Positions 16,360-24,009 of a stretch of 64,000 nt of DNA are shown here, in pieces; position 1 is the first letter of the stretch; every line of letters begins with the position of its first letter. Position numbers and translations under genes: made by a program. Below the pieces are notes generated by a model, which saw nothing but the letters and a program-made list of their open reading frames with translations, had not been told where the DNA came from and made no database searches. The stretch comes from an uncultured Spartobacteria bacterium (lineage in GTDB: Bacteria; Verrucomicrobiota; Verrucomicrobiia; Chthoniobacterales; JAATET01), in assembly GCA_938011325.1 (NCBI GenBank), contig CALLUD010000012.1, forward strand, positions 176,689 through 240,688, read 5' to 3'.

Positions 16360-17517
16360 CTACTGGATCTTCATGGTGGTTACGAGGTCCTCGACCGCGG
16401 GCGTGAGGTCGCCAATATCCTCGAGGACCGGCATTTTCGAGATTTCCTCCTCGGGCGGGAAGCTCGCGGGGTTTTTGCGGTCGGCTTCGCTGAGGAGTTC
16501 GCGTGCGGCGAGATTCGGATTCAAATAAGGAAACTCGTCCGAGATCATTTTCGAAATCTTCGGCCGCAGGACGAAATTCATGAACAGCTCGGCATTGCGC
16601 GGGTGCTTTGCCTTCGCGGGGATGGCGAGATTGTCGATGAAAAGATGGGTGCCCTCGGAGGGCAGGATCCATCGAAACTTCCGGTCGGCGCGAAGGAGCA
16701 GGGCGGCTTCTCCGCTCCAGACGATGCCCAGTGATGCATCGCCGTCGAGCAACCGCTGGCTGGGCCGGTCCGAATCGTAATACCGGACAAGCGGCAGCCA
16801 TCTGGCGAGCACGGGGCGGGTCTTTGCGAGGTTTTCCTCCGTGATGTCGTTCATGGGAATCCCCAGCGACGCGAGCGCCCAGCTCACGATCTCGCGGGAG
16901 TCGTTCACGACAACGATGCGGTCTTTGAACTTCTCCTGGAAGACGTCCGAGTAGCCGGAAATCGTGTCCTGAACGAGGTCGGTGTTCACGACGATGCCGA
17001 CGGTGCCGGCCATCCACGGGACCGAATACTGATTGCCGGGGTCGAAGGGTCGGTCGAGAAACTCGGGGGCGATGTTTTTGAGATTCGGAATGTTCTCGTG
17101 CGTGATTGGCGCGAGCTGACCCGCCTTCACGAGCGCATCGACCAGATATTCGCTGGGCTGGATGAGGTCGTATTCGTCGGAACTCGAGAGCATCTCGAGC
17201 ATTTCCTCATTCGACTCGCAGGTGGTGACGTTGACCTTGATGGCGGTCTGCTTCTCAAACGCGTCGATGACGCGCTGGGGAACGTATTCCGTCCAGCAGA
17301 GAAGGTTGAGCACCGGCGGCTCGCCGGTATCGACGGGCTTTGCCTCCGGCGTATCGTCTTCCGCGAGCTCCGGCTCCTCGTCCTCAAGGGCAGGGCTCGG
17401 AGTCGGCGTGGCGGCTGCAGCTTCCGGCGCAGGCGGCTTCGCGTTGTCGCAGCCGGTGGGGAGCAGGCTGGAAATGCCGAGGAGCAGCGCGGCAAGCAGA
17501 CGGAACGGATGATGCAT
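16360..17517 (-). CDS. PotD-type polyamine-binding lipoprotein
   Basis: The 385-residue protein is a substrate-binding component of the spermidine/putrescine ABC family. The ATG at 17517 gives a lipoprotein signal ending LLPTGC (Cys near residue 23). An acidic Pro/Glu linker of about 45 residues follows (TPTPSPALEDEEPELAEDD), then the binding domain. PotD ligand residues are largely kept: WTEYVP, the Asp/Glu pair in NDSREIVSW, Trp in GIVWSGEA and Asp in FIDNLAIPA, where the usual Trp before that Asp is Phe. The end (FPYLNPNLAARELLSE) also matches PotD. No permease or ATPase gene adjoins it; it sits 26 bases after folD and 85 before pyk. Confidence 0.88.
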   Translation of the reverse strand: MHHPFRLLAALLLGISSLLPTGCDNAKPPAPEAAAATPTPSPALEDEEPELAEDDTPEAKPVDTGEPPVLNLLCWTEYVPQRVIDAFEKQTAIKVNVTTCESNEEMLEMLSSSDEYDLIQPSEYLVDALVKAGQLAPITHENIPNLKNIAPEFLDRPFDPGNQYSVPWMAGTVGIVVNTDLVQDTISGYSDVFQEKFKDRIVVVNDSREIVSWALASLGIPMNDITEENLAKTRPVLARWLPLVRYYDSDRPSQRLLDGDASLGIVWSGEAALLLRADRKFRWILPSEGTHLFIDNLAIPAKAKHPRNAELFMNFVLRPKISKMISDEFPYLNPNLAARELLSEADRKNPASFPPEEEISKMPVLEDIGDLTPAVEDLVTTMKIQ

Positions 17518-17543
17518 GACCAACGACGCAGCGGGTTTCGTGC

Positions 17544-18428
17544 TCAGCCGGCTGGATGAAGCCGCTCGGCTGCGGTGACGGTGTTTGCCATGAGAAGAGC
17601 GATGGTCATGGGTCCCACGCCGCCCGGCACCGGAGTGATCGCGGAGCATTTCGGGGCAACGCTGTCAAAATCGACGTCGCCGACGATGCGATAGCCTTTC
17701 TTCGAGCCGGGATCCTCGACGCGGTTGATGCCGACATCGATCACGACAGCGCCTTCGCGCACCATGTCGGCTGTTACAAAGCCGGGGCGTCCAATGGCCG
17801 CGATGAGAATATCCGCCTCGCGCGTGATGGCGGCAATGTCCCGTGTGCGCGAGTGGGCGACGGTGACGGTGGCGTCGCCGCCCCTGCCCTTGGCCATGAG
17901 AAGAAGCGCCATGGGTTTTCCGACGATCATGCTGCGGCCGAGCACGACCGCACGGGCGCCGGAAGTTTCGACGCCGGCCTCGAGGAGCAGGCGCTGGCAG
18001 CCCTGCGGTGTGCAGGGAACAAAGCCGGTCGGATCGTCGAGCGCGAGCTTGGCGACGTTGATCGGGTGAAACCCGTCGACATCCTTGTTCGGGTCGATGG
18101 CCCGCACGATCGCGGCCTCGTCGATGTGCGGTGGAGGCGGCGACTGAACGAGGATGCCGTGAATGGCCGGGTCGGCATTGAGTTCCTCGACAAGGGCCAG
18201 CAATTCGTCCTGGGTCGTCGATGCGGGCAGCTCGTGCTTTCGCGAGTAAATGCCGAGTTCGGCCGCGCGTTTGTCCTTCGACCGCACGTAGGCCATGGAT
18301 GCGGGGTCTTCGCCAACGAGCACGACGGCGAGACCGGGCGTGACGCCGCGCGCTTTCAACGCCGCGATGCGGGCGACGGTTTCTTCGTGGACTTTCTTCG
18401 CGATTTCAGTGCCGCTAATCAGCTTCAT
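17544..18428 (-). CDS. folD: Bifunctional methylenetetrahydrofolate dehydrogenase/cyclohydrolase
   Basis: FolD interconverts 5,10-methylene- and 10-formyl-tetrahydrofolate through two activities, supplying one-carbon units for purines and formyl-Met. The protein is 294 residues, the usual length. It shows VVLVGEDPASMAYVRSKDKRAAELGI with the catalytic Tyr and Lys, the substrate motif GILVQSPPPPHIDE, and the NAD(P) site VVLGRSMIVGKPMALLL. The C-terminal signature PVPGGVGPMTIALLMANTV is present. Its start overlaps the DUF374 gene stop by 14 bases, which suggests coupled translation. Confidence 0.97.
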   Translation of the reverse strand: MKLISGTEIAKKVHEETVARIAALKARGVTPGLAVVLVGEDPASMAYVRSKDKRAAELGIYSRKHELPASTTQDELLALVEELNADPAIHGILVQSPPPPHIDEAAIVRAIDPNKDVDGFHPINVAKLALDDPTGFVPCTPQGCQRLLLEAGVETSGARAVVLGRSMIVGKPMALLLMAKGRGGDATVTVAHSRTRDIAAITREADILIAAIGRPGFVTADMVREGAVVIDVGINRVEDPGSKKGYRIVGDVDFDSVAPKCSAITPVPGGVGPMTIALLMANTVTAAERLHPAG

Positions 18429-19050
18429 TTCGGAGCAGGGTTTCGATGCGTTGGCGCTCCGCCTCGAATGCCTCCTCGGTGGGCGTGGGCGGAATCGTTT
18501 CGTAGGGTCCGATGGTGACGTCCACCCGCGAAAAGGGCAATGGGATGCGAAAGCCGTCCCAGCTTTTCAGCTCGAGGGCGCGGGAGAACTTCACGTGCAT
18601 GGGCAGGATGCGGGCGCCGGTGGTCTGGGAAAGCAGGATCAATCCCGGGCCGAGATGGTATTTTGGGCCCTTCGGCCCGTCGGGAGTGACGGCAAGGTCG
18701 GCGCCGGAGTTCAAATGGTCCGCGCATTCCCGCAAGGCGCGTGAGCCGCGGCGCGAGCTGGAGCCGCGAATGGCGCCCATGTTGAAGCGTGCCATGAGCT
18801 GGGCGAGAATTTCGCCGTCGCGGCTCGGGCTGGTGAGCACCGAGACGCCCTTGCGCGTCTTGTGATGGTAGTAGCGCATGTGTGCGATCGTGATCGCGAG
18901 GATGCGGTTGTGCCAGAAGGTGAAGATGACCGGGAAGTCTGGTGATTGCTTGATGAAGCCGGACTGGTCCTTGATGCGAAATCGCAGCGTCGCGAAAAGC
19001 GCGCGGGCGATGAGCGAACCGATGAGGGCCAGAAATTTCTCGCGGTTCAT
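18415..19050 (-). CDS. DUF374 (LPLAT-like) acyltransferase family protein
   Basis: The 211-residue protein belongs to the DUF374 branch of the lysophospholipid/Kdo acyltransferase superfamily, usually predicted to acylate lipid or lipid A-like substrates at the inner membrane. The ATG at 19050 was chosen because the longer open frame overlaps the phosphatase gene without conservation. Diagnostic segments are TFWHNRILAI, LTSPSRDGEIL, the DUF374 hallmark RGSSSRRGSRALRE, and AVTPDGPKGPKYHLGPG. The hydrophobic N-terminus (LALIGSLIARALF) may sit in the membrane. It overlaps the phosphatase gene by 4 bases and folD by 14. Confidence 0.9.
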   Translation of the reverse strand: MNREKFLALIGSLIARALFATLRFRIKDQSGFIKQSPDFPVIFTFWHNRILAITIAHMRYYHHKTRKGVSVLTSPSRDGEILAQLMARFNMGAIRGSSSRRGSRALRECADHLNSGADLAVTPDGPKGPKYHLGPGLILLSQTTGARILPMHVKFSRALELKSWDGFRIPLPFSRVDVTIGPYETIPPTPTEEAFEAERQRIETLLRNEAD

Positions 19051-20048
19051 GAGAGCATCGTGCCGAGTGCCCTGTGAAGAACTGGGCGAAGGGTGTCGGC
19101 AAGGGTGGGGTTGGCGAATGCAAGCCAGGAGACGGGCGACGTGGTGTCGAGTGGCGCGTCGGGAAACCCGCCATAAGGCGATTCGTAGATGATGCCGGCT
19201 TCGGAGAGCACCAGCGCCGCGGCGACATCGTAGGGATGGCAGACCAGCGACGAATCGAGATCGAGCGCGGCGTAGATGAGCGGCCGGATGTCGCCGATGA
19301 ACCGGTCGTGCCCCGCAAGCAGCTCGTAAAACTGGCCGCCGGTCGAGATGTATTGGTCGTCGAAAATGGAGGGGGATCTCGTGCTGCCGAGCCCCACGAG
19401 TTCGTCCCAAACCTGCTCCTCGATCTGCGCGTGGAGCGTGCGGCCCTCCGGAAAGAATTTTGCCAGCGATGCGAAGCCGTGGCGGAAATCGGTCGCCCCG
19501 GACGGGCGAAGCTCGAGCGGAGTGCGCGAACCGTCGAGGACGTTCACGGCTTCGGCGACCACCCCGGATCCCTTGACGGCGCTGATTTGATCGGCGCGCC
19601 ATTGCTTGGTGAGCGGGATTTCCGTCATCGCCGCAACGACGATATCCGAGAGCATCGTGGCCTCGCCAAGTTGCGGGGCGAGGCCTGCGAGCGCCCAGGC
19701 GGGGCGTTTGTCGGTCATGATCCCGCGCGTGCCATCAATCGGATCGAGGATGCACTTCCATTTCGTGTCGATGGCCGCGGTGCCCTGCGGAAAGCACGGA
19801 GGGTGGTCTTCGTCGATGCCTTCGAAAATCAGCTCGACCGGCTCGTCCGCGGGCCAGTGTTGCGCGAACCACGCGAGGATCGCGTCCTCGCTGAGCTTGT
19901 CGATCGCGTAGATCGTGTCGGCTGCGGATTCCGCCGCCACGGCGGAAAGCTGTTCCACGGATTGCCCGCCGCGCCCCGCGATCACGGCGTCGCGAATCGC
20001 ATCGCCAAGCTGACAAAGCAGCACGCGGAATGGCTCGAGGTCAGGCAT
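19047..20048 (-). CDS. Inositol monophosphatase family phosphatase
   Basis: The protein is a Mg-dependent, Li-sensitive-type sugar or nucleotide phosphatase of 333 residues (ATG at 20048; the longer frame upstream is out of character and overlaps the MATE gene). The metal-binding core is CILDPIDGTRGIMTDKRPAW with DPIDGT, preceded by the acidic FEGIDEDHP. The second metal site is the late Asp in HPYDVAAALVLSEAGG-like HPYDVAAALVLSEAGI. It is longer than SuhB (about 267 residues), and the substrate (inositol phosphate, PAP, fructose bisphosphate or other) cannot be fixed. Its 5' end overlaps the MATE gene by 8 bases and its stop overlaps the acyltransferase start by 4. Confidence 0.88.
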   Translation of the reverse strand: MPDLEPFRVLLCQLGDAIRDAVIAGRGGQSVEQLSAVAAESAADTIYAIDKLSEDAILAWFAQHWPADEPVELIFEGIDEDHPPCFPQGTAAIDTKWKCILDPIDGTRGIMTDKRPAWALAGLAPQLGEATMLSDIVVAAMTEIPLTKQWRADQISAVKGSGVVAEAVNVLDGSRTPLELRPSGATDFRHGFASLAKFFPEGRTLHAQIEEQVWDELVGLGSTRSPSIFDDQYISTGGQFYELLAGHDRFIGDIRPLIYAALDLDSSLVCHPYDVAAALVLSEAGIIYESPYGGFPDAPLDTTSPVSWLAFANPTLADTLRPVLHRALGTMLS

Positions 20049-21399
20049 GCCGCAGACGATAGGATGCCTCGAGTCGGGCTGACGAGGATTTCCAAAGAAA
20101 CCGCCATGAAAGCACAACGCTCGCCGTGAAAAGCCCGAGCGCAAGTCCGCTCCAGATGCCTTTCGGACCGAAACCGGCGGGAAATGCGAGGAGATAACAG
20201 GCGGGGAGCTCGATGAGCCAGTAGGAGAACATCGCGAGCGCCATCGGGACATTCACGTCACCAAGGCCGCGGAGGGCATTCATGGCAACGACCTGCGTGC
20301 CGTCAACGAGCTGGAAGAATCCTGCGATGACGAGAAGGCTCGCCGCGAGATGCAGGAGCGCGGGGTCTTCCGTGAACAGGCTCGCGATTGGCCGCGCAAA
20401 GGTGAGAAAAACGATCGCGGAGCCGGACATGAAGGCCACGCACATCGCAAACCCGCCAAAGGCGATTGGTCGCACGCGTTCGAAGGCGCGGGCTCCGACG
20501 ACCTGGCCGATCCGCACCGTGAGCGCCATGCCGATGCCGAGGGAGACCATGAATGTCGTCGCGGCGCAGGTGAGCGCGATCTGGTGCGCGGCGAGCGCGT
20601 CCACGCTGATCCAGCCCATCATCATCGTCGCCGCGGCAAATGCGCTGACTTCGGCAAGATACTGTCCCCCGGCCGGAAGGCCGATGCGGAGCAGATCGCC
20701 GATCTCCCGTTTCAAACTTCGCTCCGCGGCAATGCGCTGAAGGAACGGCTGGAAGTATTTCGCGCGACCGACATAGAGCAGCATGGCGATCAGCGTGGCG
20801 ATGCGCGCAAGCAGCGTGGCGAGCGCGGCGCCGGCGAGGCCCATTTTGGGAAACCCGAGCGACCCGAAGATGAGAAGCCAGTTGAGCAGGACGTTCAGCA
20901 GCACGCCGCCGAGCACGATCCAGAAGGGGGGCCATGGTTTCGAGAGCGACTCGGAGAATCCTTTTGAAGCCGTAGCCATCATGACCGGGATGATCGAGAG
21001 TGCGGTCAGGATGAGGTAGTCGCCGACAACGGTGTTGACCTCCGCCGGCTGCCCGAACCAGTCGATCACGGCGAGGAGCGAAATGACGATCGCGGAAAGA
21101 ATGGTGCCGAGACCCACGCCGAGGACGAGCCCCGAGCGGTAAACCTTTTCCGTTCCACGTCCGGCGCCGAACGCCCGCGAGGCCAGCACGGTGACGGCCG
21201 ACATCACGCCAAAGCCGAAGATCATAGCGACGGAGAGCAGGATGTTCGCGAAGGCGCATGCTGCGAGCGCGGTGACGCTGACGCGACCGAGCATCACGGT
21301 ATCCGCCCAGTTCATGAGCATCTGCCCGACGTGGCCGGCGATGATCGGCGACGCGAGCGCGAGCGTTTTTCGATTTTCGTTGAGAATGGCAGTAAACAT
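20041..21399 (-). CDS. MATE family multidrug/toxin efflux transporter
   Basis: The 452-residue integral membrane protein has the twelve-helix MATE layout. The first conserved block is LASPIIAGHVGQMLMNWADTVMLGRVSVTALAACA, and the second half repeats it at LRIGLPAGGQYLAEVSAFAAATMMMGWISVDALAAHQIA. MATE proteins export organic cations or metabolites using Na+ or H+ gradients. It heads a run of overlapping minus-strand genes (MATE, phosphatase, DUF374, folD). The exported compound cannot be predicted. Confidence 0.92.
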   Translation of the reverse strand: MFTAILNENRKTLALASPIIAGHVGQMLMNWADTVMLGRVSVTALAACAFANILLSVAMIFGFGVMSAVTVLASRAFGAGRGTEKVYRSGLVLGVGLGTILSAIVISLLAVIDWFGQPAEVNTVVGDYLILTALSIIPVMMATASKGFSESLSKPWPPFWIVLGGVLLNVLLNWLLIFGSLGFPKMGLAGAALATLLARIATLIAMLLYVGRAKYFQPFLQRIAAERSLKREIGDLLRIGLPAGGQYLAEVSAFAAATMMMGWISVDALAAHQIALTCAATTFMVSLGIGMALTVRIGQVVGARAFERVRPIAFGGFAMCVAFMSGSAIVFLTFARPIASLFTEDPALLHLAASLLVIAGFFQLVDGTQVVAMNALRGLGDVNVPMALAMFSYWLIELPACYLLAFPAGFGPKGIWSGLALGLFTASVVLSWRFLWKSSSARLEASYRLRHA

Positions 21400-21621
21400 G
21401 GCCGCGGTGAGGTTCGGAACCGACGGCTACTGCGGAGGAAGCAATCGTCGCCGGTGGAGAGTCGGCGACGGAAGAAATCGGGTTCTATTCCGCGCCGTGC
21501 AGGACGACCAGGACGGGGACCGCCGGAAGAATGGCGGCGTGGCCGAGGTCGATGAGTCGAAGCGTGGAGACGTTCTTCACGGGGCTTAAGGGAGCATTCG
21601 TGCGCTCCTTTGTCAATTCGC

Positions 21622-23043
21622 TCAGGGGAAGATGCCGGCGGACAGGTAGCTGCGGCACACACGATCGATGGCGACGTAGTAAGCGGCGGTGCGGAGGTCC
21701 GGCAGGTCCTGCGTGCGCCAGGCCTCGTGAATGTGATGGTAGGCGAGTGCCATCGTTTCGGCGAGCGCGGTGTGGACGAAGTCGATTTCGCGGGGTCCCG
21801 CGGTGGCGGCGGCGCGCTGGTCCGCATCGAGTTTCCGGCCGGTGAGTGTCTCGATCGCGTCGACGAGTTTCGTCTTCGACATCTCGGTGTAACGCGAGTT
21901 CATGCGGTCGAAGCTCACGTGCGAGAGGTTCTTCAACCACTCGAAATACGAGACGGTGACTCCGCCGGCGTTGAGATAGATGTCGGGGATGATGAGGATG
22001 CCGCGCTGGCGAAGGATTTCCTCGGCTTCGAAATCCACGGGGCCGTTTGCCGCTTCGGCGATGATGCGCGCCTGGATGCGTGGTGCGTTGTCGGCAACGA
22101 TCTGATTTTCCAGCGCCGCGGGGACGAGAATGTCGCACGGCATCTCAAGCACGGCTGCGGGGTTCTCGATCCACGTGCCGGAGCCGAATTCCGCGAGCGA
22201 ACCGTGCTCGCGGAAATGCTTGATCGCCTTGCTGACATCGATGCCCGCCGTGTCGTAGATGGCGCCTCCCCGCTCGCCGATGCCGACAATGCGGGCGCCG
22301 GCCTTCTCCAGAAAATGAGCGGCATGTGAGCCGACGTTGCCCAATCCCTGGATGATGACTGTCTTTCCTTCCACGCCGGGCGTGAGGCCGAGTTCGTCCA
22401 TGTCGTAACGACGCGACACGCATTCCTTGATTCCCAGATACACGCCGAGCCCCGTGGCTTCGCGACGGCCGGGAATGCCATGCATGCCGATCGGTTTGCC
22501 GGTGACGCACGCGAACGGATCGGAGCTGTGGAAGTTAATCGCGCGATAGGTGTCCGCGATCCACGCCATCTCCTGTTCACCGGTGCCGTAATCCGGCGCG
22601 GGGACGTCGATCGATGGTCCGATGAAATTCTTCTTCACCAGCTCCGCGGTGTAGCGGCGGGTGACCCGCTCACGGAAGCCGGGCGAGCAACTGCGCGGAT
22701 CGAAACAAACACCGCCCTTCGCGCCGCCGAATGGCAGCCCGACGATGGCGCACTTGTAGGTCATGAGCGAGGCGAGCGCGATGACCTCGTCCTGCGTGAC
22801 GCTGAGGTCGTATCGGATGCCGCCTTTGCACGGGAGGCGGTGCTGGCTGTGCTGCGCGCGATAGGCCTCGATCACGACGATTTCGCCGTCATCGTCCTTC
22901 ACGGGAAACTTCATCCGGTAGACGCTGTTGCACGCCTTCACCTGGCTGAGCAGACCGGGAGGGAAATTCATGAGATCGGCGGCGCGATCGAAGTAAATGC
23001 TGACCGACTCGAAAAACCGGCTGCGGGGAGCGGATGAACTCAT
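21622..23043 (-). CDS. Glutamate dehydrogenase (Glu/Leu/Phe/Val dehydrogenase family)
   Basis: The enzyme reversibly deaminates glutamate to 2-oxoglutarate, linking nitrogen and carbon metabolism. The ATG at 23043 gives 473 residues; an extension of 12 residues is possible. Motifs are LPCKGGIRYDLSVTQDEV (substrate Lys), LMTYKCAIVGLPFGGAKGGV (catalytic Lys and Gly-rich turn), DVPAPDYGTGEQEMAWIADTY, and the Rossmann GLGNVGSHAA. It resembles the NAD-type GudB/RocG group more than the NADP hexameric GdhA of enterics, but cofactor use is inference. The two flanking gaps are 222 bases toward the MATE gene and 42 toward the DUF4112 gene. Confidence 0.95.
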   Translation of the reverse strand: MSSSAPRSRFFESVSIYFDRAADLMNFPPGLLSQVKACNSVYRMKFPVKDDDGEIVVIEAYRAQHSQHRLPCKGGIRYDLSVTQDEVIALASLMTYKCAIVGLPFGGAKGGVCFDPRSCSPGFRERVTRRYTAELVKKNFIGPSIDVPAPDYGTGEQEMAWIADTYRAINFHSSDPFACVTGKPIGMHGIPGRREATGLGVYLGIKECVSRRYDMDELGLTPGVEGKTVIIQGLGNVGSHAAHFLEKAGARIVGIGERGGAIYDTAGIDVSKAIKHFREHGSLAEFGSGTWIENPAAVLEMPCDILVPAALENQIVADNAPRIQARIIAEAANGPVDFEAEEILRQRGILIIPDIYLNAGGVTVSYFEWLKNLSHVSFDRMNSRYTEMSKTKLVDAIETLTGRKLDADQRAAATAGPREIDFVHTALAETMALAYHHIHEAWRTQDLPDLRTAAYYVAIDRVCRSYLSAGIFP

Positions 23044-23085
23044 GATGAGGCATCTTATCCCGGCTCCCGTGCCGGGCAAGGAAGC

Positions 23086-23640
23086 TCAGGCCGCGAGCAG
23101 GGCAGAGAAGAGCTTGTAAACGACCAGTCCGACGAGCAGCGACATGCCAATGGCCACGAGCAGGACGGCGCCGATGATCAGGCTTACAAAGATCCAGTCG
23201 GTGCGCGTGGAATTTCGGGCCGCGCCGGCATGTTTCCGCAGGAGCGCATAGTTTCGCTGGTTCGACTTGAACCATGCGGAAAACACGTCGCCGGCCACGG
23301 GGATCGCGCCGACGAGCGAGTTGAGGAGAATGTTGAGTGCCATGCGCACAAGGACGATGCGTGGCAGGCCCGCCCGGAGTGCGTGGATGAGAATCAGCGA
23401 GGAAAAGACCGCTGTGGAGCTGTCGCCGAGGCCGGGAAACAAGCCGATGAGCGGGTCGAGGCCGATGCGATATTTCGTGCCGGGTATCGGGATGAGGTCA
23501 TCGAGAATCCACGCGATGATCCGCGAGAGGTGCATGTCGTCGCGGGTGCTCCCCGGCGGGAGAACCTCGAACTCCAGCGGCTGCGCCTCGTCTTTCATGC
23601 GGGACGGATCGTCCGATCGGATGGCATTTGCAACGGGCAA
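23086..23640 (-). CDS. DUF4112 membrane protein
   Basis: This 184-residue protein matches the DUF4112 family: DDLIPIPGTKYRIGLDPLIGLFPGLGDSSTA, followed by LNILLNSLVGAIPVAGDVFSAWFKSNQRNYALL. A hydrophobic helix pair follows near the C-terminus (IIGAVLLVAIGMSLLVGLVVYKLFSALL). The function is unknown. Its start codon directly abuts the stop of the DUF2237 gene (no intervening base), so the two are almost certainly co-translated. Confidence 0.85.
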   Translation of the reverse strand: MPVANAIRSDDPSRMKDEAQPLEFEVLPPGSTRDDMHLSRIIAWILDDLIPIPGTKYRIGLDPLIGLFPGLGDSSTAVFSSLILIHALRAGLPRIVLVRMALNILLNSLVGAIPVAGDVFSAWFKSNQRNYALLRKHAGAARNSTRTDWIFVSLIIGAVLLVAIGMSLLVGLVVYKLFSALLAA

Positions 23641-24003
23641 TCAATCGTCGGCGGCATGCGCCATGAGGTCCTCGAGCGTCACAAACTCGAGCACCGATGC
23701 GTGAGTCGCTGAGAGAATGATCGGCGGCGCGACGCCGTCTTCGAGTGCCTCCACCCATCGCGACACGCAGAGGCACCAGCGGTCGCCCGGCTGCAGGCCG
23801 GGAAAATCCGATTCCTCGCGTGGCGTCACGAGGTCGTTTCCCCGCTCGTAGGAGTAGCGCAGGAATTCCTCGGTCATCTCCGCGCAGACCGTGTGCAGGC
23901 CGTGATCGCCGGGGCCGGTGTGGCAATAGCCGTCGCGATAAAACCCCGTGACGGGGTTCATGCAGCAACACTCGAGCTCGCCGCCGAGGACATTTTTCGC
24001 CAT
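23641..24003 (-). CDS. DUF2237 family protein
   Basis: The 120-residue protein matches DUF2237: KNVLGGELECCCMNPVTGFYRDGYC, then HTVCAEMTEEFLRYSYERGNDL, and GLQPGDRWCLCVSRWVEAL near residue 75. The family is cytoplasmic and uncharacterised. Cysteines in the ECCCM cluster and in WCLCV could bind a metal, but that is inference. The ATG at 24003 lies 6 bases after the GH9 cellulase stop, so it may be carried on the cellulase transcript. Confidence 0.86.
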   Translation of the reverse strand: MAKNVLGGELECCCMNPVTGFYRDGYCHTGPGDHGLHTVCAEMTEEFLRYSYERGNDLVTPREESDFPGLQPGDRWCLCVSRWVEALEDGVAPPIILSATHASVLEFVTLEDLMAHAADD

Positions 24004-24009
24004 GGCGCT

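Noticed and set aside
21485..21590. A short hydrophobic minus-strand frame (about 31 codons from a GTG) in the gap between the gdh and MATE genes.
   Set aside because: Only a GTG start, no ribosome-binding site and no conserved content; likely non-coding.
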